Source: CAYPQL01 sp964412905
Lineage (GTDB): Bacteria > Patescibacteriota > Minisyncoccia > JAHIHE01 > JAGLIN01
Assembly (NCBI GenBank): GCA_964412905.1
Contig: CAYPQL010000035.1
Span: 1-13,837 of the forward strand
Length of the DNA: 13,837 nucleotides
Direction of reading: 5' to 3'
A program made the position numbers and the translations under genes. This document shows positions 1-6,646 of this stretch, one piece after another. Numbering within the stretch: position 1 is the stretch's first letter; the number at the start of each line of letters is the position of its first letter. Under the pieces are notes generated by a model, which made no database searches, was not told where the DNA came from, and saw only the letters and a program-made list of their open reading frames with translations.

Positions 1-54
1 AAACACTTATTGCGCGGCAAAAAAACTAACCGTGAAAACAATAAATTTAAAATG

Positions 55-82
55 AAAATCCGGCAAAAAAACCGGATTTTTT
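55..82 (+). terminator. Intrinsic terminator at the left edge
   Basis: A 9-bp stem (AAAATCCGG pairing with CCGGATTTT) encloses an 8-nt A-rich loop and ends in a T run. It reads best on the plus strand and probably ends transcription of a gene lying mostly left of the window. The reading frame starting at base 2 stops with TGA at 53-55, just before the stem, so it could be that gene's end. The remnant is too short to identify, and the other frames are not excluded. Confidence 0.75.
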
Positions 83-101
83 GATATTCAGAGGAGAGAA
101 A

Positions 102-167
102 ATGTTCGTTGAAAAATTAAGAGGGTTTTACATTTCCCGTTTCCGTAAGGATGCAAATGGATTATAA
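102..167 (+). CDS. Candidate 21-aa small ORF with strong RBS
   Basis: An ATG lies 5-6 nt after GAGGAG (91-96), the kind of Shine-Dalgarno most genes here lack. It opens a 21-codon frame (MFVEKLRGFYISRFRKDANG then Leu) ending in TAA. The peptide is basic and aromatic with no recognisable domain. It sits between the left-edge terminator and the 74-aa ORF at 220, which has a similar RBS, so the two could be co-transcribed or this could be a leader peptide. Evidence for translation is only the RBS and position. Confidence 0.3.
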   Translation: MFVEKLRGFYISRFRKDANGL

Positions 168-219
168 TTTTATTTGTGTTCTTTGAGAGCGGGAAAACAA
201 CAAAATTAGAGGAGAATAA

Positions 220-444
220 ATGAGTATAAATCTTTTAGAAAATTTAGGTATTGATCCTGAACAAATAAAAACAATCGGGCAAGCAGGAATAAAAGTAATA
301 ACCGCAGAGAGTAATAGTAATAGATGTTCATTAGATGGATCAGCTGTCAAAAAGATAGAATTAGCAACAAATAATGGAACTATCAGAGACGAAGAGTCTT
401 GCAGGCGAATGATTGAATACGCAATAAAAACAAACAGTCTTTAA
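220..444 (+). CDS. Small hypothetical protein, 74 aa
   Basis: I do not recognise this protein. It starts at an ATG 5 nt after AGAGGAG (208-214), a near-ideal Shine-Dalgarno that fixes the start. The product is soluble, with no membrane segment or signal peptide. Its N-terminal half (IDPEQIKTIGQAGIKVI) looks like a helix-turn-helix-sized or HhH-like helical stretch, but no family can be assigned. The C-terminal half carries the second of two cysteines (about residues 36 and 61) and a likely helix (DEESCRRMIEYAIKT). A TATAAT lies at 163-168, about 50 nt upstream, without a clear -35 box. It is followed by a T-rich stretch but no convincing hairpin. RBS type and position suggest it belongs with the 102-167 ORF rather than with the housekeeping genes that follow. 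Confidence 0.65.
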   Translation: MSINLLENLGIDPEQIKTIGQAGIKVITAESNSNRCSLDGSAVKKIELATNNGTIRDEESCRRMIEYAIKTNSL

Positions 445-556
445 ACCCTCTTTTATTTTTTTAAGCATATTTGAATTATTCGTATGTTTGAAAAAGTAAA
501 ATATTCAATGGCTTTATAAACTTTCAACTTTATGGACTTTATAAACTTCTAGCTGA

Positions 557-585
557 TTGACTTTTGGCGATACAAAAGCTATTAT
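557..585 (+). promoter_or_regulatory. Sigma-70-type promoter for the DUF4446 gene
   Basis: TTGACT (557-562) and TATTAT (580-585) are separated by 17 bp. Transcription would begin near 592, giving a leader of about 40 nt before the ATG at 632. Just upstream the 12-mer CTTTATAAACTT occurs twice (512-523 and 537-548), a possible regulatory direct repeat, though it could be AT-rich chance. Confidence 0.6.
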
Positions 586-631
586 GGTTATACGCTGTAA
601 TAGTTTTTTTTATTTTTAATAAATCTCAACA

Positions 632-1144
632 ATGGAAGAAATAATAAACTTTATAAATCAAAATCAAGAAACGGTTATAATTTCAACGGGCGCTGTTTTA
701 TTTGTTTTTTTCGCGTGGAATATATATCTCAGTTATAATTTAAGCAGAATGAAAAAAAGAACGCGCAGTTTTTTTGCCAATAGCGAGGCTAAAGATTTGG
801 AAGAAATTATCTATAAGCAGATTAAAAAGACAAACGAAGCGGATATTTGCTTGAAAAAGGTTTTAAAAGAAAATGAGGAGATAAGAGAAAATATGTCCAA
901 ATGCATTCAAAAAGCGGGAGTGGTGAGATTTAATCCTTTCGGCGATGTCGGCGGAAACCAGAGTTTTGCCATCGCTCTTCTTGACAAATGCCTTAACGGT
1001 GTTATGATACTTAGTCTTTATTCCCGAGACGGCGTCAAGGTTTATTCCAAGCAAATCACGGCAGGCAGGTCGGCGGAATATAAACTGAGCGAAGAAGAGG
1101 AGGAAGCGATAAGGATTGCGAATGGGAGACATACGAGCATATAA
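632..1144 (+). CDS. DUF4446 family membrane protein
   Basis: This 170-aa protein has an N-terminal membrane segment (about residues 13-36, hydrophobic, ending before a KKRTR basic cluster that should face the cytoplasm). A charged coiled-coil-like stretch follows (about 50-95), then a C-terminal domain with the DUF4446 signature: VVRFNPFGDVGGNQSFAIAL, then LLDK, LYSRDGVKVYSKQI and YKLSEEEEEAI. The length matches the family. DUF4446 has no established biochemical role; in Firmicutes it is often near chromosome-partitioning genes, which are not seen here. There is no Shine-Dalgarno, and the start is the first ATG after a good promoter. The family call is confident; function is unknown. Confidence 0.87.
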   Translation: MEEIINFINQNQETVIISTGAVLFVFFAWNIYLSYNLSRMKKRTRSFFANSEAKDLEEIIYKQIKKTNEADICLKKVLKENEEIRENMSKCIQKAGVVRFNPFGDVGGNQSFAIALLDKCLNGVMILSLYSRDGVKVYSKQITAGRSAEYKLSEEEEEAIRIANGRHTSI

Positions 1145-1154
1145 ATATATTAGG

Positions 1155-1368
1155 ACTTACGCGTATTTACCCGTTTTGTCATTCCCGCGAAGGCGGGAAT
1201 CCAGACGCAATATCTTTAGTTTTCAGAATATCATTATAATAGTTGAAATATCATCTAATAATATTATCCGATAATTTGTTTGCAACAAGTTTATTTTAAA
1301 ATAATAGCCGAAGAAACTTCACATGGATTCCCGCCTTCGCGGGAATGACAGCGCGCAAGCGCGTAAGT
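1155..1368. repeat. MITE-like element with 27-bp perfect inverted repeats
   Basis: Positions 1177-1203 and 1324-1350 are perfect 27-bp inverted copies. Each is itself a hairpin (ATTCCCGC, loop GAAG, GCGGGAAT). Outside them a further inverted pair, ACTTACGCG (1155-1163) and CGCGTAAGT (1360-1368), extends the symmetry. The 120-bp core is AT-rich and has no ORF. The hairpin core resembles dispersed GC-rich repeats of many bacteria, such as the ATTCCC...GGGAAT class of Neisseria dRS3. The element fills the DUF4446-infB spacer and ends about 28 bp before the infB start. Confidence 0.7.
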
Positions 1369-1395
1369 TCTACATATAAACATTTAAACAATTTA

Positions 1396-3195
1396 ATGAT
1401 GACCAATTTAGAAGAAGATAAAAAATCAGAAAAAGCCGTTCTTGAGATTTCCGAGAACATAGTCGTGAAAGACTTGGCAGAGAAAATGAATGTGAAAGTA
1501 ACGGATCTTATTTCGGAGCTTATCAAGAACAAAATTTTTGCCAATATCAACGAGGCTCTTGATTTTGAAACTGCGTTTATTGTCGCGGATTTTTTTGGGT
1601 TTGAGCTTAAAAAATCGGAGTCAGTGGCCGAAAAGAGAAAGCAACATCTCAAAAAAGACTTGGGACCGGGAGCGAAAAAAAGGCCGCCGGTTGTCGTTAT
1701 AATGGGGCATGTTGATCACGGGAAAACGACTCTGCTTGATAAAATTCTGGAAACCAATGTCGCCGAAGGAGAGCTGGGCGGGATTACTCAGAATGTGAGC
1801 GCTTATCAAGTCAAGAAAAAGGGCGAGGTGCTTACTTTTATAGACACTCCCGGACATGAAGCTTTTTATTCTATGCGAGAGAGAGGAGCTTATATCACCG
1901 ATCTGGCGGTTATTGTTGTCGCGGCGGATGACGGCGTCAAGCCTCAAACCATAGAAGCCGTTTCATTCGCCAAAGAAGCCGGGGTTCCGATTTTGGTGGC
2001 AATCAATAAAATTGACAAGCCTGAAAAAAATATTGATAAAGTGAAAAAAGAGCTTGCCGGAATAGATTTAACTTGCGAAGATTGGGGAGGAAAAACGGTC
2101 TGCGTTAATATTTCCGCAAGGACCGGAGAAGGAATTGACGAACTTTTGGATATGATTATATTGGCTTCGGATATGGAAGAAATAAAAGCTAATCCGAATT
2201 GTCCCGCGGAAGGATTTGTTATTGAATCGCATATAGATCCTCAAATCGGCCCGGTGGCGGTGGTTCTGGTTCAAAATGGAACACTAAAAGAAAGAGATTT
2301 CGTTAGCGTTGGTTCAATTTGGGGCAGAGTGAAAAGAATGGAAAATTTTAAAGGAAAGCGAATTTCCAAGGCCGCGCCTTCAATGCCGGTAACTGTTATG
2401 GGGCTGAATGAAGTTCCGAAAGTTGGCGCTTTTTTGATCGGCGAGGCCAGCCGCCTGGTCGCGGAAGAAAGAGCGAAAGAGTTCGGCAAGATTCAAGACA
2501 AGGGAGAAACAGGGGGGAAATTAATCAGCACCGCCAAAATAAAAGAGCTTGTCAAGTCCCATAAAATGAAAAAATTTAATATAATTCTCAAAGCGGACAC
2601 AAAAGGATCTTTGGAAGCCATAACTCAAATTCTGGAATCAATAGAATCAAAGGATGTCGCCATTCAGATATTAAAAATGGGAGTCGGAAATATAACGGAA
2701 ACCGATGTGAAAATGGCGCGTTCTTCGGGAGCGGAAATTATCGGTTTTACCGTTAGCGCGGATTCCGCCATAGAAAAGTTCGCGGAAAAAGAAAAAGTCA
2801 AGATTAAGATATACAAAATTATCTACGAGCTGGTCAACGAAATCAAAGAAGACGCCGTTTCCATCCTTGAACCGGAAATCGTAAGAACGGATCTCGGAAC
2901 TTTGAAAGTGATCGCGATTTTTAAGTCGGGAAAAAAATCCGCCAAAAAGATTGATATGATCGTGGGCGCGAAAGTTGAAAGCGGAAAAATTGAAAAAGGG
3001 TCTTTGCTTGAAATAATGAGGAGCGGGGAAAAGGTTGGCGAAGGAATAACCAAAGAGCTTCAAAGCAACAAAAAAGCCGCGGGCGAAGTGAAAAAAGGGA
3101 ATGACGCCGGAATAACTTTTGAAGGCAATGTTATTATCAGAGAAGGAGATGTGCTTAAAGCTTATAAGAATGAAGTGGAGAAGAGGAAGATATAA
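1396..3195 (+). CDS. infB: Translation initiation factor IF-2
   Basis: This GTPase delivers initiator tRNA to the 30S subunit and promotes subunit joining. From the ATG at 1396 it has 599 aa, short for bacterial IF-2 because the long variable N-terminus is missing. A brief IF2_N domain (about residues 22-65, VVKDLAEKMNVKVTDL) is followed by the G domain: G1 GHVDHGKTT (104-112), G2 GGITQN, G3 DTPGHEAF (from 150), G4 NKID (204-207) and G5 SARTGEG (240-246). Next come the domain II beta-barrel, domain III (FNIILKADTKGSLEAI) and the C-terminal fMet-tRNA-binding barrel. The G2 region reads ITQNVSAY where most bacteria have ITQHIGAY. An upstream in-frame ATG at 1345 lies in the inverted-repeat element and was rejected; ATG 1396 or 1399 is preferred. 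No Shine-Dalgarno is visible. It heads the infB-rbfA-nrnA order. Confidence 0.96.
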   Translation: MMTNLEEDKKSEKAVLEISENIVVKDLAEKMNVKVTDLISELIKNKIFANINEALDFETAFIVADFFGFELKKSESVAEKRKQHLKKDLGPGAKKRPPVVVIMGHVDHGKTTLLDKILETNVAEGELGGITQNVSAYQVKKKGEVLTFIDTPGHEAFYSMRERGAYITDLAVIVVAADDGVKPQTIEAVSFAKEAGVPILVAINKIDKPEKNIDKVKKELAGIDLTCEDWGGKTVCVNISARTGEGIDELLDMIILASDMEEIKANPNCPAEGFVIESHIDPQIGPVAVVLVQNGTLKERDFVSVGSIWGRVKRMENFKGKRISKAAPSMPVTVMGLNEVPKVGAFLIGEASRLVAEERAKEFGKIQDKGETGGKLISTAKIKELVKSHKMKKFNIILKADTKGSLEAITQILESIESKDVAIQILKMGVGNITETDVKMARSSGAEIIGFTVSADSAIEKFAEKEKVKIKIYKIIYELVNEIKEDAVSILEPEIVRTDLGTLKVIAIFKSGKKSAKKIDMIVGAKVESGKIEKGSLLEIMRSGEKVGEGITKELQSNKKAAGEVKKGNDAGITFEGNVIIREGDVLKAYKNEVEKRKI

Positions 3196-3205
3196 ATTTA
3201 TTGTT

Positions 3206-3345
3206 TTAAATTAAAGAAACAAGGATACAAGAAACAATAACCAAATAATAATCAATCGCCAAATTTCAATAATCAAACAGAATTGAAATTTAATTATTGG
3301 TTATTGGAATTTGTTTGTGTCCTTGTATCTTGGTTATTGTATCTT
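3206..3345. repeat. AT-rich imperfect palindrome between infB and rbfA
   Basis: The spacer folds into a long imperfect hairpin: GATACAAG near 3224 pairs with CTTGTATC near 3323, followed inward by ACAATAACCAA against TTGGTTATTG and AATTTCAAT against ATTGAAATT. It is built of recurring short AT-rich words and has no ORF. It may act as a weak terminator or RNA-stability element. Confidence 0.5.
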
Positions 3346-3379
3346 AGAGATAACTCACAAAAATATAATTTATAATTTT

Positions 3380-3712
3380 ATGAGTCAAAGAATATTAAGA
3401 GTTAATGAACTTATCAAACAGGAAGTCGGGAAGCTGATTTTGTCGGAGATGAATTTTCCCATTAATGTTTTGGTAACGGTCATAGAAGTAAAAACTTCCA
3501 AAGATCTCCGCTATGCGGATATTTTTATTAGTGTCTTCCCGTTTGAAGAAGCGACAGAAGTTATGGAGGCGCTAAAAGAGCATATTTATTTTTTGCAAAA
3601 AATCATTAATAAAAAACTCTCTATGAAGCCTTTGCCGAGAATTAGATTTGTAATAGACGCGGGAGGAGAGAGGATGGGAAGGATTGAGAAGTTGATCAAA
3701 GAAAGCAAGTGA
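3380..3712 (+). CDS. rbfA: 30S ribosome-binding factor A
   Basis: RbfA binds the 16S rRNA 5' region and helps late maturation of the small subunit. The 110-aa protein spans the whole compact KH-like family fold: an N-terminal helix (RILRVNELIKQEVGKLIL), the strand block VTVIEVKTSKDLRYADIFIS, a helix, and the C-terminal strand PLPRIRFVIDAG followed by a basic helix. The ATG at 3380 was chosen because it begins the family's N-terminus (MSQRILRVNEL); an upstream in-frame extension is AT-rich noise. TATAAT occurs twice right before the start (3364-3369 and 3371-3376), so the message may be leaderless or nearly so, but no -35 box is clear. Its position after infB matches the conserved operon order. 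Confidence 0.93.
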   Translation: MSQRILRVNELIKQEVGKLILSEMNFPINVLVTVIEVKTSKDLRYADIFISVFPFEEATEVMEALKEHIYFLQKIINKKLSMKPLPRIRFVIDAGGERMGRIEKLIKESK

Positions 3713-3726
3713 TAAATAGAAAATGA

Positions 3727-3806
3727 ATTAAAAAATTAGAAAATTAACGGATTAACGGATTGATAAAATAATTCGTTAATTCGCAATTCGTTAATAAACA
3801 ATTTTT
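3727..3806. repeat. AT-rich imperfect palindrome between rbfA and the DHH gene
   Basis: The left arm carries ATTAACGG twice and the right arm carries TTCGTTAAT twice; together with flanking AAAATTAG and CAATTTTT these make an imperfect hairpin of roughly 30-bp arms. It belongs to the same class as the other AT-rich spacer palindromes here and ends within 10 bp of the next start codon. Confidence 0.5.
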
Positions 3807-3813
3807 CAACGAT

Positions 3814-4791
3814 ATGCAACAAGCTATAGATTTAATAAAATCCAGCAATGATATTTTAATCCTGACTCACAAAAATCCCGATGGGGATGCCGCGGGGTCT
3901 GTTTTGGGATTGGCGCAAGCGCTGGAAGATATGGGGAAAAAAGTTGTTTGTTTTTCAAAGGATTCCGTTCCCAAAGTTTTTGAATTTCTTCCGGAGTTTT
4001 CAATAATCAAGAATAACATAATTCCCGCGCGCTATGATTTGATAATTCTGCTGGACTGCGCTCTTTTTTCAAGAACGGGATTGGATAATATAAGCGAGGC
4101 GACGGATTCTTTTGATAATATCTTAATTATTGATCATCACCCTCAAAAAGAAACGGAACGCGACAAGAGAGAAAATTGCGTTTCAATAATTGATTCAAAG
4201 GCGTCTTCAACGGCGGTTTTGGTTTATGATCTTTTGAAAAAGATGAATATGAATATCACAAAAAATATCGCCAATTGCCTTTTAACCGGAATTTTTACGG
4301 ACACTGGAGGCTTCCAGCATAGTAACACCGACTCGCAATCTTTGGCGGCTGCGGCGGAACTTATGAAAAAAGGATCTCGCGTGGACAAAATTGCCAAGAA
4401 TATATTTAATAGCAAGAGCGTGTCAGCAATAAGGCTTTGGGGAATAGCTTTGAACAGAATTGAAACAAGCCCTCAAACAAATATGGCTATTTCTTATATA
4501 AGCAAAAAAGACATAGCGGATTTGGGCGCGAAAGAAGAAGATCTTGCCGGGCTTATAAATGTAATAAACACTATTAGCGACGCAAAATTTTCATTGCTTC
4601 TAACGGAAAGTGAAAACAACAAAATAAAAGGAAGCTTAAGAAGCGAAGAGTATAAAGGCATTGACGTTTCCAGAATTGCACGAAGCCTTGGAGGAGGAGG
4701 GCACAAGCTGGCTTCCGGATTTGAACTGGAAGGAGATTTGAAAAATAATGTCGCGAAAATAAACGAGATGATTTTGAAAGCGAGAGAGTAG
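3814..4791 (+). CDS. nrnA: DHH/DHHA1 phosphoesterase (NrnA-like)
   Basis: NrnA-type enzymes degrade nanoRNA (2-5 nt) and can dephosphorylate pAp; some relatives hydrolyse cyclic dinucleotides. All key elements of the manganese-dependent DHH domain are present in this 325-aa protein: THKNPDGDAAGS (His19, Asp23, Asp25), LLDCA (Asp81), the name-giving IDHHP (107-110) and TGIFTDTGGFQHSNT (Asp163). The C-terminal DHHA1 substrate-binding domain ends in GGGGHKLASGF (293-303). Length is normal for the family. No membrane, GGDEF or CBS domain is attached, so it is the soluble NrnA type rather than GdpP. Placement after infB-rbfA is the usual order. There is no Shine-Dalgarno, and the first ATG fits the family N-terminus. 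The exact substrate is inferred. Confidence 0.9.
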   Translation: MQQAIDLIKSSNDILILTHKNPDGDAAGSVLGLAQALEDMGKKVVCFSKDSVPKVFEFLPEFSIIKNNIIPARYDLIILLDCALFSRTGLDNISEATDSFDNILIIDHHPQKETERDKRENCVSIIDSKASSTAVLVYDLLKKMNMNITKNIANCLLTGIFTDTGGFQHSNTDSQSLAAAAELMKKGSRVDKIAKNIFNSKSVSAIRLWGIALNRIETSPQTNMAISYISKKDIADLGAKEEDLAGLINVINTISDAKFSLLLTESENNKIKGSLRSEEYKGIDVSRIARSLGGGGHKLASGFELEGDLKNNVAKINEMILKARE

Positions 4792-4931
4792 AAAATTAAA
4801 AATGTAAATATCAAAAATCAAAATGACAGATTAAAATGTAAAATTATTCTAATTATTAGGAATTAGATTAATTATAAATTTTAGATTTTGCATTGTCATT
4901 TTTCATTTTGATTTTTCATTTTTAATTTATT
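4792..4931. repeat. AT-rich imperfect palindrome between the DHH gene and nfo
   Basis: Two arms of about 60 nt mirror each other with small mismatches: AAAATTAAAAATG near 4793 against CATTTTTAATTT near 4918, and ATCAAAATGACA against TGTCATTTTTCATTTTGAT. The centre is ATTCTAATTATTAGGAAT. There is no ORF. The palindrome runs almost to the nfo start codon, so nfo translation may depend on how this RNA folds. Confidence 0.6.
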
Positions 4932-4932
4932 C

Positions 4933-5823
4933 ATGAACTTTGGCGCTCACATTTCAATTGCGGGAGGTATAGATAATGCTCCAGAAAGGGCTCACAAAAT
5001 CGGCTGTGAGTGTTTTCAAATGTTTTCAAAATCTCCCCATGGCGGAAAGTCGCTGGAAATTACAAAAGAAATTGTAGATATTTTCAAAGAGCAGTATAAA
5101 AAATATAATCTGGAGAATTATTATATTCACACGCCATACTATATAAATTTAGCATCGGCGAACAACAGAATTTATTACGGTTCTATTTCGGCTATAAAAG
5201 AAGAATTGGTTAAAGCGGACTTGATCGGCGCCAGAGCGGTTGTCACTCACTTGGGAAGCGCGAAAGATTTAGGCAAAAAGGAGGCAGAGAAAAAATTGAT
5301 TGAGGGATTGGTAAAAATATTTACCGAAAAAGAAGCTAAGCTTCCTATAGGAAGCTTAGCTTCTGATAAGAAAGAAACGGTTTTTAAATCTAGATTATTT
5401 CTAGAAATCACCGCAGGCGCAGGTGAAATTATGGGAGACACATTTGAAGAAATGGCGCATTTTATAAAAGAAACTGAAAAAGAGATTAAAAATAATAAAT
5501 TAGGAATTTGCTTTGACACCGCGCACGCTTTTGCTTCGGGATATGATTTGCGAAACGAAAAAGCGGTTAAGGAAACTTTTGATAAATTTGATAAAATAAT
5601 CGGGCTTGAAAGATTGGGGCTTATTCATTGCAATGATTCTCTGACCGAATTAAATTCGCATAAAGACAGACACGATAATATCGGGCGCGGTAAAATCGGG
5701 CTGGAAGGATTCAGAGCTATTTTAAGCGATAAGAGATTGGAAAATCTGGACTTTATCATTGAAACGCCAAACGGGAAGGAAAAAGAGGATTTGGAAGTTT
5801 TGAAGAAAATAAGGGGAATATAA
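4933..5823 (+). CDS. nfo: Endonuclease IV (AP endonuclease)
   Basis: Endonuclease IV cleaves DNA 5' to abasic sites in base excision repair using three zinc ions in a TIM barrel. The 296-aa protein shows the zinc-ligand motifs in order: FGAHIS (His6), YIHTPYYINLAS (His66), VVTHLGS, LEITAGAG (metal-binding Glu), CFDTAHAFASGYD, LIHCNDS, SHKDRHDNIGRG and IIETP. Length is close to the usual 280-290. Residues 134-144 (EAKLPIGSLAS) are encoded by a perfect 34-bp DNA palindrome that appears inserted in frame just before the LEITAG strand, where it should form an extra loop; the frame and catalytic residues are intact. There is no Shine-Dalgarno. The type-4 UDG at 8126 makes the abasic sites that this enzyme would cleave. 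Confidence 0.95.
   Translation: MNFGAHISIAGGIDNAPERAHKIGCECFQMFSKSPHGGKSLEITKEIVDIFKEQYKKYNLENYYIHTPYYINLASANNRIYYGSISAIKEELVKADLIGARAVVTHLGSAKDLGKKEAEKKLIEGLVKIFTEKEAKLPIGSLASDKKETVFKSRLFLEITAGAGEIMGDTFEEMAHFIKETEKEIKNNKLGICFDTAHAFASGYDLRNEKAVKETFDKFDKIIGLERLGLIHCNDSLTELNSHKDRHDNIGRGKIGLEGFRAILSDKRLENLDFIIETPNGKEKEDLEVLKKIRGI
5331..5364. repeat. Perfect 34-bp palindrome inside nfo
   Basis: The sequence is self-complementary along its full length, with centre CTTCCTATAGGAAG and arms AGAAGCTAAG / CTTAGCTTCT. It is read in frame as EAKLPIGSLAS within endonuclease IV. Perfect symmetry over 34 bp is far beyond chance and indicates an inserted palindromic element, analogous in principle to the Rickettsia palindromic elements found inside genes. 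Confidence 0.85.
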
Positions 5824-5897
5824 ATTGCTGAATGGCTGTATTGTTAAATTGCTGATAGTCTTGTTTTAGCATAAAATTACCGCTTTTTATGAAAACC

Positions 5898-5925
5898 TTG
5901 ATTTTCTATCAATGATATTTATTAT
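5898..5925 (+). promoter_or_regulatory. Possible promoter for the HAD gene
   Basis: TTGATT (5898-5903) and TATTAT (5920-5925) are spaced by 16 bp in the 163-nt nfo-HAD spacer. Transcription would start near 5932, about 55 nt before the ATG at 5987. The region is AT-rich, so a chance match is possible. Confidence 0.35.
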
Positions 5926-5986
5926 CTGCCGGCGGTTTTATTGCCGTTTGCGCTAATTTAATTTGAAAGTTAATATTTATATCATT

Positions 5987-6616
5987 ATGAAAAAACCAAA
6001 AGTGATTTTATTTGATGTAGACGGAGTTTTGATAAATCCTCCAAATTATTTCAGTGTAGAATTGGAAAAAAAGGGATATGAAAAAGCCGAAGAAATTTTA
6101 AATTCTTTTTTTAAAGGAAGCGACAATCAGGAATGTGTGGAAGGAAAGGCAAGCGCAGAAAAAAATATTGCGTCGTATCTGGAAAAGCTTGGCTGGAAAG
6201 AAACGGCGAGGGATTATTTTGAAAAACAATTCCAATTTGAAAAAAAATATTTAGACCAAAATTTAATCTCAAAAATTGAGAAATTTCGCAATCAGGGAAT
6301 AAAATGTTATCTATGCACAGACCAGATAAAAAACAGGGCTGAATTTCTTTTAAATGAAATGAATTTTAAAAATATTTTTGACGGTTATTTTGTTTCGTGC
6401 CATATAGGTTTCAGAAAGTGCCATGATAAATTTTGGAGTTATGCGATGAATAAATTAGAAAAAGAAATTAAAGGCGTTGAATCTTGTGAAATAGTATTTT
6501 TTGATGATATTCAAAACAATATAGATGTGGCATTGAAATTTGGAATTAGCGCTATTTTATTTACAGATGCGATTCAATTTGAAAAAGATTTGATATCGCT
6601 GGGACTTTCTGAATAA
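5987..6616 (+). CDS. HAD-superfamily hydrolase
   Basis: This 209-aa protein has the Rossmannoid HAD fold with a helical cap. Motif I is ILFDVDGV (nucleophile Asp10, acid/base Asp12). A helical cap follows (about 20-90), then motif II in CYLCTDQ (Thr), motif III lysine in FRKCHDKFW and motif IV VFFDDIQNNIDVA. The arrangement is that of subfamily IA phosphatases such as phosphoglycolate phosphatase-like or epoxide-hydrolase-N-like proteins. Motif III usually reads RKPDP, and RKCHDK is a departure, though the lysine is kept. The substrate cannot be told from sequence. The ATG at 5987 was chosen over an in-frame TTG at 5963 because it places motif I at the normal distance from the N-terminus. There is no Shine-Dalgarno, and the next gene follows after 30 nt. 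Confidence 0.85.
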   Translation: MKKPKVILFDVDGVLINPPNYFSVELEKKGYEKAEEILNSFFKGSDNQECVEGKASAEKNIASYLEKLGWKETARDYFEKQFQFEKKYLDQNLISKIEKFRNQGIKCYLCTDQIKNRAEFLLNEMNFKNIFDGYFVSCHIGFRKCHDKFWSYAMNKLEKEIKGVESCEIVFFDDIQNNIDVALKFGISAILFTDAIQFEKDLISLGLSE

Positions 6617-6646
6617 AAATCATAAGAGAAAAAATAAAAAAAATAT

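Noticed and set aside
119..452. Ten-base complementarity between AAGAGGGTTT (119-128) and AAACCCTCTT (443-452)
   Set aside because: It flanks the 74-aa gene, but ten bases over this distance in AT-rich DNA can be chance and nothing else supports it.
1345..1395. Upstream in-frame ATG extending infB by 17 codons
   Set aside because: The ATG lies inside the inverted-repeat element, and the extension does not resemble the IF-2 N-terminus. ATG 1396/1399 fits better.
2671..3063. Long open frames antisense to infB
   Set aside because: They are shadows of the infB reading frame with no start context or family resemblance.
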